Origin: Dallia pectoralis
Lineage: Eukaryota > Chordata > Actinopteri > Esociformes > Umbridae
Direction: 5' to 3'
NCBI GenBank assembly: GCA_029465975.1
Contig: CM055754.1
Span: forward strand, 5,301,604 to 5,365,603
DNA: 64,000 nt
The translations under genes and the position numbers were made by a program. Each line of letters begins with the position of its first letter. The stretch's first letter is position 1. Below, one piece after another: positions 1 to 12,910 of the stretch. Under the pieces are notes generated by a model that saw only the letters and a program-made list of their open reading frames with translations, had not been told where the DNA came from and searched no databases.

Positions 1-1172
1 CTTTTGCAAAACAAAGAAATTAAGCCATTTAAATAGAAATTGAACTGAATGGGGGGAGATGAGAGAATAGTATGGACAGAGAATGAGGGAGAGAGACACG
101 AAGGAGTATGAGAGAAAGGGGGTGGGAGAGAATATGGGGGAGACAGAGGTGAGGATGAGAGAGAGGGGGAGAATATGGGGGAGACAGAGGTGAGGATGAG
201 AGAACAAGATATTTCTAAATCTTCCACCTGAACCCAATCACATCCACACATCCCATTGGACAGTCAGGGGCCCATTTCAAACCGTGTGCATCTCTTCCCA
301 ACCTCCTATCCGACCATCCCCGATCTAACAGTATGTGGTCGATCAGCAAGGCATCTCCATTTTCACTATTAACACCTATCCATCTACATCGCATCGGTGA
401 TCATCATCTGGGAGGGGTCTAGGGAAAAAAGGGAGGATAAGGCCCATCTGTAAGACCTGCACAGACAGTCAAAATAATGATTCTCTAATGACTAATCTAA
501 GAGCACTGGGGGGAAGCAATTCTCCCCCTACATCGTTCTCACCTATCCAATTTCGTTATGGTGATAAGCTTAAAAGAGAAGGCAAAGGTAGACAGAGTTG
601 GGGATGCTTTTGCATGGGTACAGAGAGAGGCTCGGCTGCCTGGCAATGACAAAAAACCCCACCTTGGTCAATTGTGTCTGACCTCTGCAACCCCAACTAG
701 TACTAAAACGATGTCGAGAACCAAAAATAAATTCTAAAAGCTCAAATCGACGTAATATTTGTCATTATACTTAATTATGTTTGAGTAATGCACAACAGAA
801 AAGGAGACAAACGATTTATGATTTGTTTAAAAAAAAATAAAGAATGAGAGCATGGCGGGGGGGTGTGAGGGGACGAAGCGGGAACAGAGAGCATCGAATA
901 TTTTATTATGATCCAACAGATTGAACATAATTATTATATGAGTCGTGTTTCGACGGGCACAAGCCCCCCATGTACCCATCCCCGGTGCCCATGCAGCGTG
1001 GGTATGAGTGCGTGCGTGCGTGGGCACTCTGATCTATTTAGGAGGAGACACACCTCCTTCGAGCGAATATGGGGAACGGAATGGGAGGGGGATAGAGTAG
1101 AGGACATAAGAGGAGATGGGAGGGTTATTCTGCTGCAGCACCTCGCGCCTGCATTACATCACCCCAAAACTG

Positions 1173-1205
<33 letters not shown>

Positions 1206-1333
1206 TTCACTACAATCACAAGCTGCTATTTATTCTAGAAAAACCCTTTTTGATGTATCTATACCGTGCCAAAATCACCCCCTTTTCCTGAATTGCATTA
1301 CTCCACTCCTACACACACGTTCACCCAAACACT

Positions 1334-1364
<31 letters not shown>

Positions 1365-2381
1365 ACTGCGCATGTGTAAGACCAGTTCCCACACCACCAC
1401 ATACGAAGATCCCTATTTAAATTAATCCACCGTTCATGTTTATCTTTATCTAATTCAAATAATCCATATCTTCCATTACATCACTCTGCAGCAACACAAA
1501 CGCGCGCACGCACGCAAGTCCCCCCTCCCCGCAAACACACACACACACACACACCGTTACCAAACCGTTAGCTACACCCTCAACGCTTTCTGCACAAGCA
1601 CAAGATTAAAAATAATAAAACATATCCTTAAGATTTTTTCCCAGCATTTTTAAAGTGATCGCATACGGTTCAGAACATAGACCGAATATTCATTCCCGAA
1701 AAGTAGACAAATCTATTTGTGAAAATATTGAAAAATAAATAGTCTACAGTAAAGACTATTTTTTTTCTCTGCATTTTTCATTCTCCACGATGCATTTTTT
1801 TTGTAATTTGACACCAATGTGTGTATAGAATACGTCCTTGTGAGTGCGTGCAGGCTACGCAGTTGTACTCACGCGCACACAAACAAACACGCGCACTAAA
1901 ATGCATCCACGTGCACGCATGCATGCACACCGACGCACGCGCACACGACGTACCATATTACCCTGTATAATAGTAATAGTTGCAATAATTGTAAAAGTAA
2001 AGTTAATTCTATAATTATTTTTTAATAGAATTTTGGCATCATGTCATCGCGATGTGAAATACAGTCTTTTTCGAATTGCATTTACTTGCGTGTGAAATGC
2101 GCATTCAAGACCAACTTAATAGTAGCCTATTTGAGCTCTTCAAATTTGCACGATTCACCTCCAACAAAAAGGCCATCGAATCACTGTTTTATTGTATCTA
2201 CATTAAAACGACAGTCGAGGAAAAAATAACCCCCACGTGTATATTGTAAGTGGTAGTCTGTTATGTGAATAATATTGTACCCCCCCCCCCGCCCATAAGG
2301 ATTTGCGTTACCTTGAGAGCCCTTGGCTGTTTTCGGTTGATTCGTCAGAGCAGTTAATCGCCTGCCAACCAGCGCCCAGGA
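1..2381. other. Intergenic DNA, no gene seen
   Basis: This is mixed AT-rich single-copy sequence. It holds a duplicated GA-rich stretch (123-206) and three CA tracts (about 1173-1202, 1332-1361 and 1534-1554). No splice-supported coding block or family signature was found on either strand. Confidence 0.6.
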
Positions 2382-2675
2382 AGCAAATGACCCCATGCAC
2401 CAACCAGGATCACCCAACCACAAGCCAAATGACCCCATGCACCAACCAGGATCACCCAGCCACAAGCCAAATGACCCCATGCACCAACCAGGATCACCCA
2501 GCCACAAGCCAAATTACACCAACCAGGATCACCCAACCACAAGCCAAGTGACCCCATGCACCAACCAGGATCACACAGCCACAAGCCAAATTACACCAAC
2601 CAGGATCACCCAGCCACAAGCCAAATTACCCCATGCACCAACCAGGATCACACAGCCACAAGCCAAATTACACCA
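2382..2675. repeat. 42-bp minisatellite with shortened variants
   Basis: Seven to eight tandem copies of a unit containing ACCCCATGCACCAACCAGGA and CACAAGCCAA. Some copies lack the nine-base CCCCATGCA part, giving 33-bp units that alternate with full ones. The open frames across it are by-products of the repeat. Confidence 0.9.
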
Positions 2676-5039
2676 CCACAAAACATCCACAAAAGTATGG
2701 CAGGAGGTGATCCGCATAGCTCCATTTCAATTGAAAATCCATATCATGATTTTCATATAGGGAAAATTATGACAGCCGAGAGAAATGCATTTATATTTTT
2801 TTTCAGTGGGTTTTTGGCCTTATAAGAGTGACTTGATTAAAAATAACCTAAAATAATAGTATATTAACAATATAGTCGCTATTTTATGGCAGGCTATATT
2901 TTTGGGAGAAACGTGTGCATTTTATCTCGATAAAAAATATTTATTTTCTTATTAAACGATTAATCGTTTTCACGATTGTCCTTGTATCGTTACCACGAAA
3001 CGTTGATGCAATAATCTCACATTTAAGGCCTTGCAGTGTGAGAAAACAGAGAGAAGCATTTCACAGGGGTCACGCCCATTTCTGAAGCATATATTTTTCA
3101 AGATTAGGAGTTTCCCCGGATTCGGATGTATTATTCTCGATCGTATTAGATTGCAAATCCAAGTCATCGAATGTGTGCCCCAACGATGTATTAAATACAA
3201 ACTTCACCATATCTGCTGTGTTTTATTTATTACCAAGATGCTGATCAATTCGTTATAAGAGAAAACAAAAATGGTATAGGCCAAAATGTCAGATATCTTT
3301 CCACCATTTTGAGATATCCCAAATTATGTTCCTACATGAATCCTTTTTAATGTTTGGCCAAATGTGTATTTTTAAAATCGAAGACAAACAATGAAACTAT
3401 ATCACTATTAAAATGCATAATTTGACATACAGATGTAGGTCGTTGGAGGGGAATTATTTGGCCACTGCAGATATTTGGTCATTTTATAAGGTGCTCAAAT
3501 GCATTTGGCTCTCCAAATCATTTATTTATTTAGCTAAATATAAGGCGGGCTGCATTTTTCGTTTCAAATTTGAAAAAAATAAATAATAATACCAGCGTGT
3601 TCATACATGTCAGATTTCATGTAGCTCTCCAGCACCTCCCAAAAACCTCAAACCCCCCTCTTCGTTCTGCAGAGCTCACAGGCTCATTCTGATTCCACAG
3701 GGAACGAATTCAATCGGACGCATCGAAATTACCGCATTTCCTTGCTTATTTTAAATCCTAAATACATTCTCATTTGACCAGAAATATTTTACAATAACGC
3801 ATTATGTTTTCTCTTGTATGTCGTGTTTAATTAATGAATTATCTGCTCGAAATGAACCAACTATAGGCCTTGATGTCTGGGGGAAAAATCGATTTGGACA
3901 CAACGTGTTTGTCTCCTGGATTTTCCCAACTCAGACCGCTCTATTTTGTTACATGTGTGCGCAATGTCCATTAAGGAACATTGAAAATAATAAAAACTGA
4001 GAAAAAGGGGTAAAATGCGACACGTTTATAACATTATTTCTGCCGGCTAAAGGGTGTCAGTGGAACGCAGAAGGTCATGTCCCTATATCAAATAAAAGCC
4101 TTTACACACCCGGACTGCAATTTTATTGGTAGTTTTCCAATTCGTTAAATATCTGTGAACCGTCATTGCTATTTTATCATTAACCCTAAGACACTGGACA
4201 CCCCTGTAGGCCTATAGGATATAGGATAGGATAATATGCATTATTCAATATGTCACTTTTCAGGCGAGAAAATTCCTGGTTTGGAAGAGAGAGAGTGTGG
4301 AAGCCCGAGCAAACATGTATTTATCCTCCCTAAAGCTTCTTACGATGACCCCACTTTTTGTGCATGATACAGATTAATAATTCAGATAATAATAAATAAT
4401 GCCCATGGGAGCGGAAGATGCCCGTGGCACGAGCTGAGCGATGTGACCGTAATCCTATCGGTCCCGGGGGGCTTGTCTGTGCGCCTGTCACCCTGGCCTC
4501 GTTGACCGGAGTATGGGCATACAATCAGCCCAGCCGACATGGGACAGAATGACCCATTTATGCCCGTGCGCCATTACGCAGTGGGCAGCGACCTTATTTG
4601 CCCAAGTGTGGATATAATGTGCATTCGTATGCATCCGATCGAGAGTTATATGATTGTTATATATGACATATATGAGTGTTATATATGAGATATATGAGTG
4701 TTATATATGAGATATGAGTGTTATATATGACATATATGAGTGTTATATATGAGGGTTATTATGAGATATATGATTGTTAGATATTAGATATGAGTGGTTC
4801 CAGACTGTTCTAGACAGCAAACTGCACGTACAGAATGACTACACCATCTGACAACAATTCCGACCCAATATTTTTTCTAAATTATCGATAATAGACCCAT
4901 GGATGGCAAGTCGGGTAGAGAAGGCAAAACTGACCTTAGTTATGGGTTAATATCCAATGCATTGGCCAATATTCCGACAATAAACTCCGATGATGTAAAA
5001 ATCCAGGTTCCAGGTAAAAGACACAGTGGAAAAACCACC
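2676..5039. other. Intergenic AT-rich DNA
   Basis: AT-rich, apparently single-copy sequence with no recognisable gene. A degenerate AT-rich repeat around the motif TATATGAGTGTTA occupies 4644-4785. The stretch 4390-4620 is less AT-rich and less repetitive than its surroundings and could be a conserved noncoding element, which cannot be tested here. Confidence 0.5.
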
Positions 5040-5330
5040 GCGCACCGGTTAAAGCGAGACTTTTGGCCGAGCACCAGCCGTTAAACCGGAGCCACCGGGT
5101 GTTGTTCTGTCCTCCGTCCCTCTCCTGTCGGTCTCCGCCACTGTGCTGTGCGTGAGCCTCGCTCGGTGCGACTGGCGGCGGACGATCACGGGATGTTCAC
5201 GCGCACACACCATATACACACGCACACACACACACCATACACACACACACACACACACACACACTCCGCACGGGTCCGCCCTCTCCTGGTCTCTCCTCAG
5301 CACCGCCACCATTTAAAGGCGTAGTCTGGG
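5040..5330. promoter_or_regulatory. GC-rich, CpG-containing patch (possible promoter or 5' UTR of a neighbour)
   Basis: Within AT-rich surroundings, 5040-5200 has many CpG dinucleotides (for example GCTCGGTGCGACTGGCGGCG), followed by CA tracts and a GCCACCATT on the plus strand. No coding exon is supported. The call rests on base composition alone. Confidence 0.25.
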
Positions 5331-7453
5331 AGACACAGTGGTGGAGGCATCACTGTGGGCAGGGAGCACGCATGGGCATGTGTTTGGACAGGGACAGGAC
5401 ACATATAATGTATATATCGCATTTAACATGGTCGGAAAATGTGTGTTTTCTCCAAAAGCGTAACGTTCCTTATTTCCAAATACGTGATCACGGTTCAATT
5501 GGAAATAATTCATTATACATAACAAAATGATAAATACAAGGCACCTATATATTAGAACTATTATTATAGGCTTTTCAAAACGAAATAACAACGGGTTTTG
5601 TGTTTTAATGTGTCCACAGCCTATTGCATGCTTAACATGTTCATAAAGCAATATAGGGATGTATACATTGTATTATATTGAGGTCTACCGCAGACCTTAT
5701 TGTAAGGCAGGAGTGATGCGCATATAGCGCACATAAGGTGCCATACGGATCTCATAGGCGTGGTGGTGGGTCGCTGTAAGTGCTGACCGCGGTACTGAAC
5801 ACAAAAGCATTAGGCCTACACACAATTATAAGTCGATCGGAGATAAACAAAAATAAATAGAAGGCTTCATAAATGCAAGACAGTGGGGTAAAGTTTAAAG
5901 AATTTGACCATGAGGACAATGGATTTTCTGGACGACATTGGTTTGTACTAAGTCAAATCCCTAATAAAATAGGTCTATATTATATATTATAGGTCTATAA
6001 TAAAATAGGTCTATAGATATTCTATATAGGTCTAGAATAAAATAGGTCTATAGATATTATGTATTATAGGTCTATAATAAAATAGGTCTAAGATATTATA
6101 GGTCTTTAATAAAATAGGTCTTTATATATACACATCACCTCCCACCGTGTAGTTCAACGTGAAGGTCTGGGCTACTATAGACTAACAGTAAGTCTATATT
6201 TGACACCCCCATGTGGATGATGGGCATCAATTAAGCGACACATGTTAGGTCATGCATCCCGAAGCTCATTAATATTCAAAGAGCATACGTATGATTAATT
6301 ATGTTAATGCGACCACAACTAGTATTCTAGGAGTTTATCATGATCATCACCCATTAGCCACACCCTCTGCCCGTCCAATCAACTGAACAGGTCCCACCTG
6401 TGCCTGTAAGTGCGTGTGGGCGGGGTTTGTTTTGGCACACAGGGTCTGACGGTGCCCACGCATGCGCGGCCTTATTGTAGGAGGGTGATGCATGAGTCAC
6501 GTACATCTAATTTTACTACTCTTCGTCCGCTCATCTCTACCTCATTTCAATGCATTACTTACTCTTCAGTTTTTCCCCCCCACACGTCTCATCTCAACAT
6601 TTATTCTAAAGATATTCTTCTCAAAGGGAGAGAAAAAAGGGATAAACTAAAATATCTATAAGAGTATCGTTCAAACGACTAAATATGAATAATGAATTGA
6701 TGAATAATGCTGATTGCTCTGTGTTGAGTATCATTTTTCAATTATGTAAGACGTTAGGGCATAAACAGGTGTTCCGTACTCCATTACTAAACGGATTGTA
6801 CTACATTACACCTGTATTAAACCGTTCACTTTGTCTACACAGCAATATAACATCTGTCCTCAGAATAGAAAACTACTGTTCGCTTGTTGGCATCTCTCTC
6901 TCTCTCTCAATTAAATTCATATGTTGTTTATTTGTGTGAATTAATGTTTACCACTTTGGCCCGAGAAAACAAATTCAGGCATCCGTATATGAATATTTAA
7001 AAAAAGAACATACTAACATTGTAACTGTACACAACCAGAAGAAAATCTCAAACAAATCAGATATTTATTTAGTTATTTTTCCTAATCACATTAAGATCTA
7101 CGGTCGCAATGTATTACCTTAACAAAATCGTAAATATAAAGTTTTAAAAAATGTGTAAAATCTCTCTTTAAATTTCAGCTAAAGAAATATAACGAAACTG
7201 CATTTAGAGTAGGAAATATTCAATTTAAATGTCACCTGAACCACAGTAAGTTTGATTGTTATGTTTGAGCCCCTTATATTTCCAATTTCCATGTAGTGGC
7301 CAAAAAATACATGTTGAAACCATCAGCAGAATTATCTATCATTTAACCTGCATTAAACGATGCTCCTCTCCTTATATTGTAGAGGTGATGGACCTGCGTC
7401 AACAGTGAATACTTGGCGAGGCGTTATTCAAATGACATAAAGGGCCTTAGTGT
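5331..7453. other. Intergenic AT-rich DNA
   Basis: Single-copy-looking sequence with one degenerate repeat of the motif ATAATAAAATAGGTCTATAG at 5962-6125. No gene, RNA or transposon is recognised. Confidence 0.55.
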
Positions 7454-7847
7454 CGTCCCCACCGGCGACACCACCTGACCCTACGTCCCCACCGGCGACA
7501 CCACCTGACCCTACGTCCCCACCGGCGACACCACCTGACCCTACGTCCCCACCGGCTACACCACCTGACCCCACGTCCCCACCGGCTACACCACCTGACC
7601 CCACGTCCCCACCGGCTACACCACCTGACCCTACGTCCCCACCGGCTACACCACCTGACCCTACGTCCCCACCGGCTACACCACCTGACCCTACGTCCCC
7701 ACCGGCTACACCACCTGACCCTACGTCCCCACCGGCTACACCACCTGACCCTACGTCCCCACCGGCTACACCACCTGACCCTACGTCCCCACCGGCCACA
7801 CCACCTGACCCTACGTCCCCACCGGCTACACCACCTGACCGTCCCCA
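7454..7847. repeat. 30-bp minisatellite, 13 copies
   Basis: Thirteen nearly identical 30-bp units: GTCCCCACCGGCTACACCAC then CTGACCCTAC. Because 30 is divisible by three, several frames stay open across it, giving repeats such as SPPATPPDPT on plus and GGVAGGDVGS on minus. There is no start context, splice support or flanking coding sequence, so these are not counted as genes. Confidence 0.95.
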
Positions 7848-9059
7848 CATGGTTTACACAGTCATTCCTCCATGGACACGCCTATTGCTTTCTACGTCAC
7901 CTGAACAAAGTATAGCGCTATTTCAATATCTCTAGTCAAAATGGTTACGTTCAAGTTTGGGATTCAGTATTTTTCTTCTCCAAAATCAGTCTAGATATTT
8001 TGTTTGAGTTTTGTTGATGAGTGATGCAAAACCTCTCTTCCTGTATTGGATTCATTAGCATGGGAAACATTTCAACGTTACATACATTTGGAAAGAGAAT
8101 CTCTCTCCTCTCTCCATCCTTTCTGCTCTCTCTGCCTCCACTCTTCCTCCTCGCCTCTCCCACATACACTCCCTTGCAGTCTCTCTTTCTCTCTCTCTCA
8201 GATATTGATCCCTGTGGTTAATTCATAAAGGTCTCAGCCAATGTTTTTCAATTACAGCCGGAAGCCTTCAGGTCAAGTGAATCAATCTAGAGCCCACAGG
8301 TGGCTGGTGTGTACAGCTGCAATGTGCTGTCAGGGACACATGGACACGCACAGGAAACACTTACACTGACTTGACTGAGATATGGAGAGATCAAAGGTCG
8401 AATAACACACCTCTATTGTACACACACACACACACACAAACACACCAGTGAAACACAAAACAACATAGGTACACACATAGGTACACACACACACACACAC
8501 ACAGGTATAGACACAGACACAGACACAGACACACACACACACACACACAGGTGAAACACAAAACAGCACAGGTACACACATCTGGAGTTCGTTATTCCTA
8601 GGCTTTTTATCCTGCGGTTGACTGAGACATGACGTGCACACGTAGGAGACAGGATCTAATTACTCACTGGGCTAGGGAGATGACTCGCATGTACCCAGGC
8701 ACCTACACACTGCTCAAACACGACTTCCTGGCGGGGAACACTTGAGAAAGTTACAAAAAAACAAGAAAGGTAATGTGTTCGGTTTCCTTTTTAAATTATG
8801 CTTCGGGAAAAGAAGAGTTGAAAGCACAGCTGCTCCGTCATCATCTACTCGTCTCACCCTGGGACATTCACCCGTAAACAGGCCACAGTTTGACGGGAAT
8901 ATGCAAGATGTTTATTTGGAAGCGGTGACGAGAATGAGGAGATCAAGCCTGTTGTTGTCTGATATGCCATTTCCTATTGGCCAACTCGCTCACAGAGGCC
9001 TGTAAAGAAAACACCTGCACTTGTTTCTGGGAAGATTGCCTGAGACTAGATCTCTAAGA
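7848..9059. other. Intergenic DNA with short CT and CA tracts
   Basis: It contains a CT-rich run at about 8101-8205 and interrupted CA tracts at 8421-8440, 8484-8503 and 8527-8548, two of them joined by duplicated flanks (ACAGGT...GAAACACAAAACA). No gene seen. Confidence 0.55.
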
Positions 9060-9600
9060 GAGAGAGAGGGGGGGGCGAGAGAGAGAAAAACATGGCGAGG
9101 AAAAAGGGTTAAAAAGGCTAGTATAGAGAAGAGGAAAAAAGAGCAACATAGAGACAGAGGGAGGGGGTAGGGAGAGAGGGGATAGGGAGAGAGGAGGGGG
9201 TAGGGAGAGAGGGAGGGAGAGAGGTGAGGGGGAGGGAGGGAGAGGGGTAGGGAGAGAGGTGAGGAAGGGAGGGGGAGGGAGGGAGAGAGTGTAGGGAGAG
9301 AGGGTGAGAGGGAGAGGGAGGGTGTAGGGAGAGAGGGTGAGAGGTGAGGGAGAGGGAGGGAGAGGGGGTAGGGAGAGAGGTGAGGAAGGGAGGGGTAGGG
9401 AGAGAGGTGAGGAAGGGAGGGGGAGGGAGGGAGAGGGTGTAGGGAGAGAGGGTGAGAGGGAGGGGGAGGGTGTAGGGAGAGAGGGTGAGAGGGAGGGGGA
9501 GGGTGTAGGGAGAGAGGGTGAGAGGGAGGGGGAGGGTGTAGGGAGAGAGGGTGAGAGGGAGGGAGAGGGTGTAGGGAGAGAGTTGAGGGAGGGAGGGAGA
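9060..9600. repeat. Polypurine GA/GGGA-rich block
   Basis: About 540 bp of almost pure purine on the plus strand, built from variants of GGGAGAGAGG and GGTGAGAGGGAGGGGG. From about 9430 a roughly 33-bp higher-order unit ending GGGTGTA repeats five times. Open frames on both strands here are low-complexity by-products. Confidence 0.9.
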
Positions 9601-9933
9601 GCTTAGTTTTTGGTAAATACTGACTTTAGATAGAGTCTGTCCCATATTAGTTGGCAGATCATTTCACAATAATAGCGATCCATGAGAGAAAGCCCGGAAA
9701 TTGACGTCACAGTAAAGAGGCTTGAATCCTGTGAGTGCTGCAGATGTATACGTGAGACCAGCAGGTGATACAGCGAGATGAGTAAGAGTTAGTACATATA
9801 CAACGCTTTGCATGTTAACAGTTAAACCATAACATCAGCCCCAGCCCTTGTAGAGACTTTCGTAATGTGATACATTTTTCCCGGTTCTAGTTAAGATTCT
9901 AACAGCCGTATAAAGCGCTAATTGAAATTTATT

Positions 9934-10162
9934 TCATGTGGACGTCTATTTGACACTTGCCACCTACATAAATAGTCCAAGCGCACCCCGTCACAACAAT
10001 GATACATGTACATTGTTCGAGAATGGTTCTGAGGAACATGATAAAGAGTTCAAGCTGTGGCCTGGCCGCCAGATTCCCCAGATCTCAATCCGATTGAGCG
10101 TCCTCTGCAGGTTTCTGGCACACAGAGGACCAACATAACATTCTGGCTCATCAGTGTATAAA
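9934..10162 (+). mobile_element. Tc1/mariner-like transposon relic, internally deleted
   Basis: Frame-broken pieces of a Tc1-like transposase gene on the plus strand. The 5' piece (CATGTGGACGTCTATTTGAC) and GAGGAACATGATAAAGAGTT are followed by TCCCCAGATCTCAATCCGAT, which encodes the SPDLNPIE part of the DDE domain in this family. It ends GGACCAACATAACATTCTGG and a terminal CTCATCAGTGTATA. Most of the catalytic region is missing. It is the same family as the copy at 26759-27450, in opposite orientation. Confidence 0.75.
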
Positions 10163-12340
10163 CCCAGTGCTCAAACGATCTTCTGTCCTATAAAACAGCT
10201 GGACAAAAGTGGAGACAAAGCCCCACGTCACGTAATGTCTTCCTAGTGAGCTCACGGTTCTCATTCTGCGTCCTGTTTGGCGCCCCCTACCTGTCATCGC
10301 ATCACGGATTCTAGTTGGGTCACAGACAATGAGTGTTCCAGTATACTGCGTATGTCTGGGCAGGTGCCATCGCTAGGCTACTTCCCTGAAAGCTACAGGT
10401 CATAATGTCGTTTTTTTGTGGCACTTCCTGTTGGTGAGTTAGCGCCGCACATGTACTTCCTTTAATGCCACATTCCTAATAAGGAAGTAGCACTCATTAA
10501 GGCTCGTCGCCTGCTTTTCCCTCTCCTTTTTCTAGTATTGTCAGCCTTGCAGCTACTCCTGAGACAACTCCCTTTCTCTGTGGTACTGTTTCAGTTTTTC
10601 TATGTTATGTATCTTCAACACAATTGCAAACTGCCGTCTGCCATTTAACATATTACTGCCTTAAGATTTTAAAGGAATAGATTTGAGTTGTTTTTCGGTT
10701 TAAAAATGCTAACTGTCCATTTCCTGGTTTGAATGTTTCGTTTGTATGCTATATATGAGACCACGAAAGGTTGTTTGAAAACAATATCCGTTAATGACTG
10801 AAATGTCAAACTGACACTTTTTACATTCCAATCTAAAGCAGTGATTTATTGGAAAAAAGATTCAAGCCACAAATGTAAAATAAAAAAGCAAAAATGTAGC
10901 AATGCATCAAATCAATGTAGAAATGAACAGCGCCATTGACTTGTCTGAAAGTTAGGCGAGAACGGCGTTTCGCAAAACAGCATGATAAATGGTCGACGTG
11001 AAATGAAACCATTAAACGATAGACCGATAAACAAATACAGTGCACGTCTGTCGGGCAACAAACCCATGCCATGATTAATGGCAACAAAAAACATTCCTGA
11101 AAATTGACATTTCTCATTATTGTCCGGTTTATTGTTCAGCACAACTCACGTTTGTATCTATTCGTCCAGTGTTCTTCCTATGTTTCCGCCCTGATTTCCC
11201 TTTGCGCCACACAAAAAGTCCATACCAATACCAAATGCAAACAGGGGCCAACTACATAAGACTAAAGTGCTCTTTGAAACTGGAGATCCTTACAGACTTA
11301 CATTCGAAAGCCCAACACAAAGCTGAGCACATTCAATTCTGCTCATTTCTCTCAAGCGGCTTCTTCGTCGGTTAATTTTCACCTGATTACCATTTGGCCT
11401 GCACAGTGTTCCAGTCAATGAACCCTGCTTTTTCTCCCACACTCCATCTCCCCCCATCCCTTCCATGCCTCTTTCTCATTTCTGGACTCCCTGTCAGCCC
11501 CTCTTCAAAGATAATTATCATAATTACGCGTATACCATCTTTGTAAACTCCCGATTTCTTCATTTTTCACAGCGCCCGTTGGCTCTTTAGTCAAGTGGAA
11601 CGTTTGATCACTGCGGCCCAGTGTTCTCAGCTTTAAATACCGTCTGTATCATGGGCACGACAGAAACCACAACAACATGCCAGGTCAAGTCGTTTCCGGG
11701 GGGAACCCTGACGGGAATTTGATTTATTTTCTGATGTGTGAATGTGGTTTGTACAGTCACAAAGTCAAAGGACTCTGAAGGGACAACACCTCTGGGTTTT
11801 AAACCAATATTGTTCTCAGGAAGGTCTGAATAATATACAATACCATTTATGTCTGATGTGCCCCTTCACACAGATACATTTACGGGAAGATACATTATTG
11901 GAATTACGTAACAATAAAATGTCGTCTACGAAAAGCTAGGGTACAATTAGGTCAGTTTGAGGCCCTAGGGGGCCTGTACGACCATATATGGTACTCTGTC
12001 TCATGAGACGATTTCAGTAAAGTCTCCAGACCAACATCAACTATTGAGTGAATCGATTGTTGATGCATTCACTCACGCCTATGGAGCTGTGATGGGTGGG
12101 GACTGGGGGATTCAACGAACCACAAAAGACTCGTTCGCCGAGACCTTTTGACAAGGTTGTGTACGAGAGCCTAAGAAAACAGCCTTTAAAGTGGTGTGAG
12201 ACTGAAAAAGAAAGGAGAGGGGAGAAAAAGGAACAATAAGTAAAGCACACGAAGCAGAATTACATAGATGCTTTGGGCACTATACATACGTAATTTGTGA
12301 ATCTTCGTGCATGCAAGTGTGCGACACACACACACACACA

Positions 12341-12381
<41 letters not shown>

Positions 12382-12826
12382 AAAAGGCAGAGTAATGAGA
12401 CATTGACCCACGTGACATTGAGAAGCAACTCTTACTATAACAAACAATATACCGTACATGTTGACTACTGCCTATAGGACAAGAGAAGAAATGATCCAGT
12501 AGCCAATAGAGCAAGCTGTGGAGAAAAAATACATTATATAGAGTCATCTAGTTATTATATAATGTGAATGTTAGTTTGTCCTGTATTAAAACATCTTCAG
12601 GAGTCAGTTTTGGTTTCCCACCAGAATTACTCACGTTGAGGACAAATGTATAGCCATTAAATGAATAGAACACAAGTCCCAATTCGAGATGACGATCCTA
12701 ACGTTTTATTGCTCATATTCTCTTTATATTTAATCCCACCTAACACATTTAGATTTTAGGCGAGAGCAGAACTTACAACGCAACAGAGATACTGTTTTAT
12801 TAAATATAGAGAAAGAGAGGAAGGGA

Positions 12827-12828
<2 letters not shown>
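10163..12828. other. Intergenic DNA
   Basis: Ordinary AT-rich sequence without a recognisable gene. An interrupted CA tract lies at about 12326-12374. Confidence 0.55.
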
Positions 12829-12905
<77 letters not shown>

Positions 12906-12910
12906 GAGGG
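12829..12910. repeat. GA microsatellite
   Basis: Interrupted (GA)n run of about 80 bp with GACAGA interruptions. Confidence 0.95.

Noticed and set aside
7428..7935. Proline-rich 161-codon open frame
   Set aside because: A 30-bp repeat divisible by three leaves frames open on both strands; no independent coding evidence.
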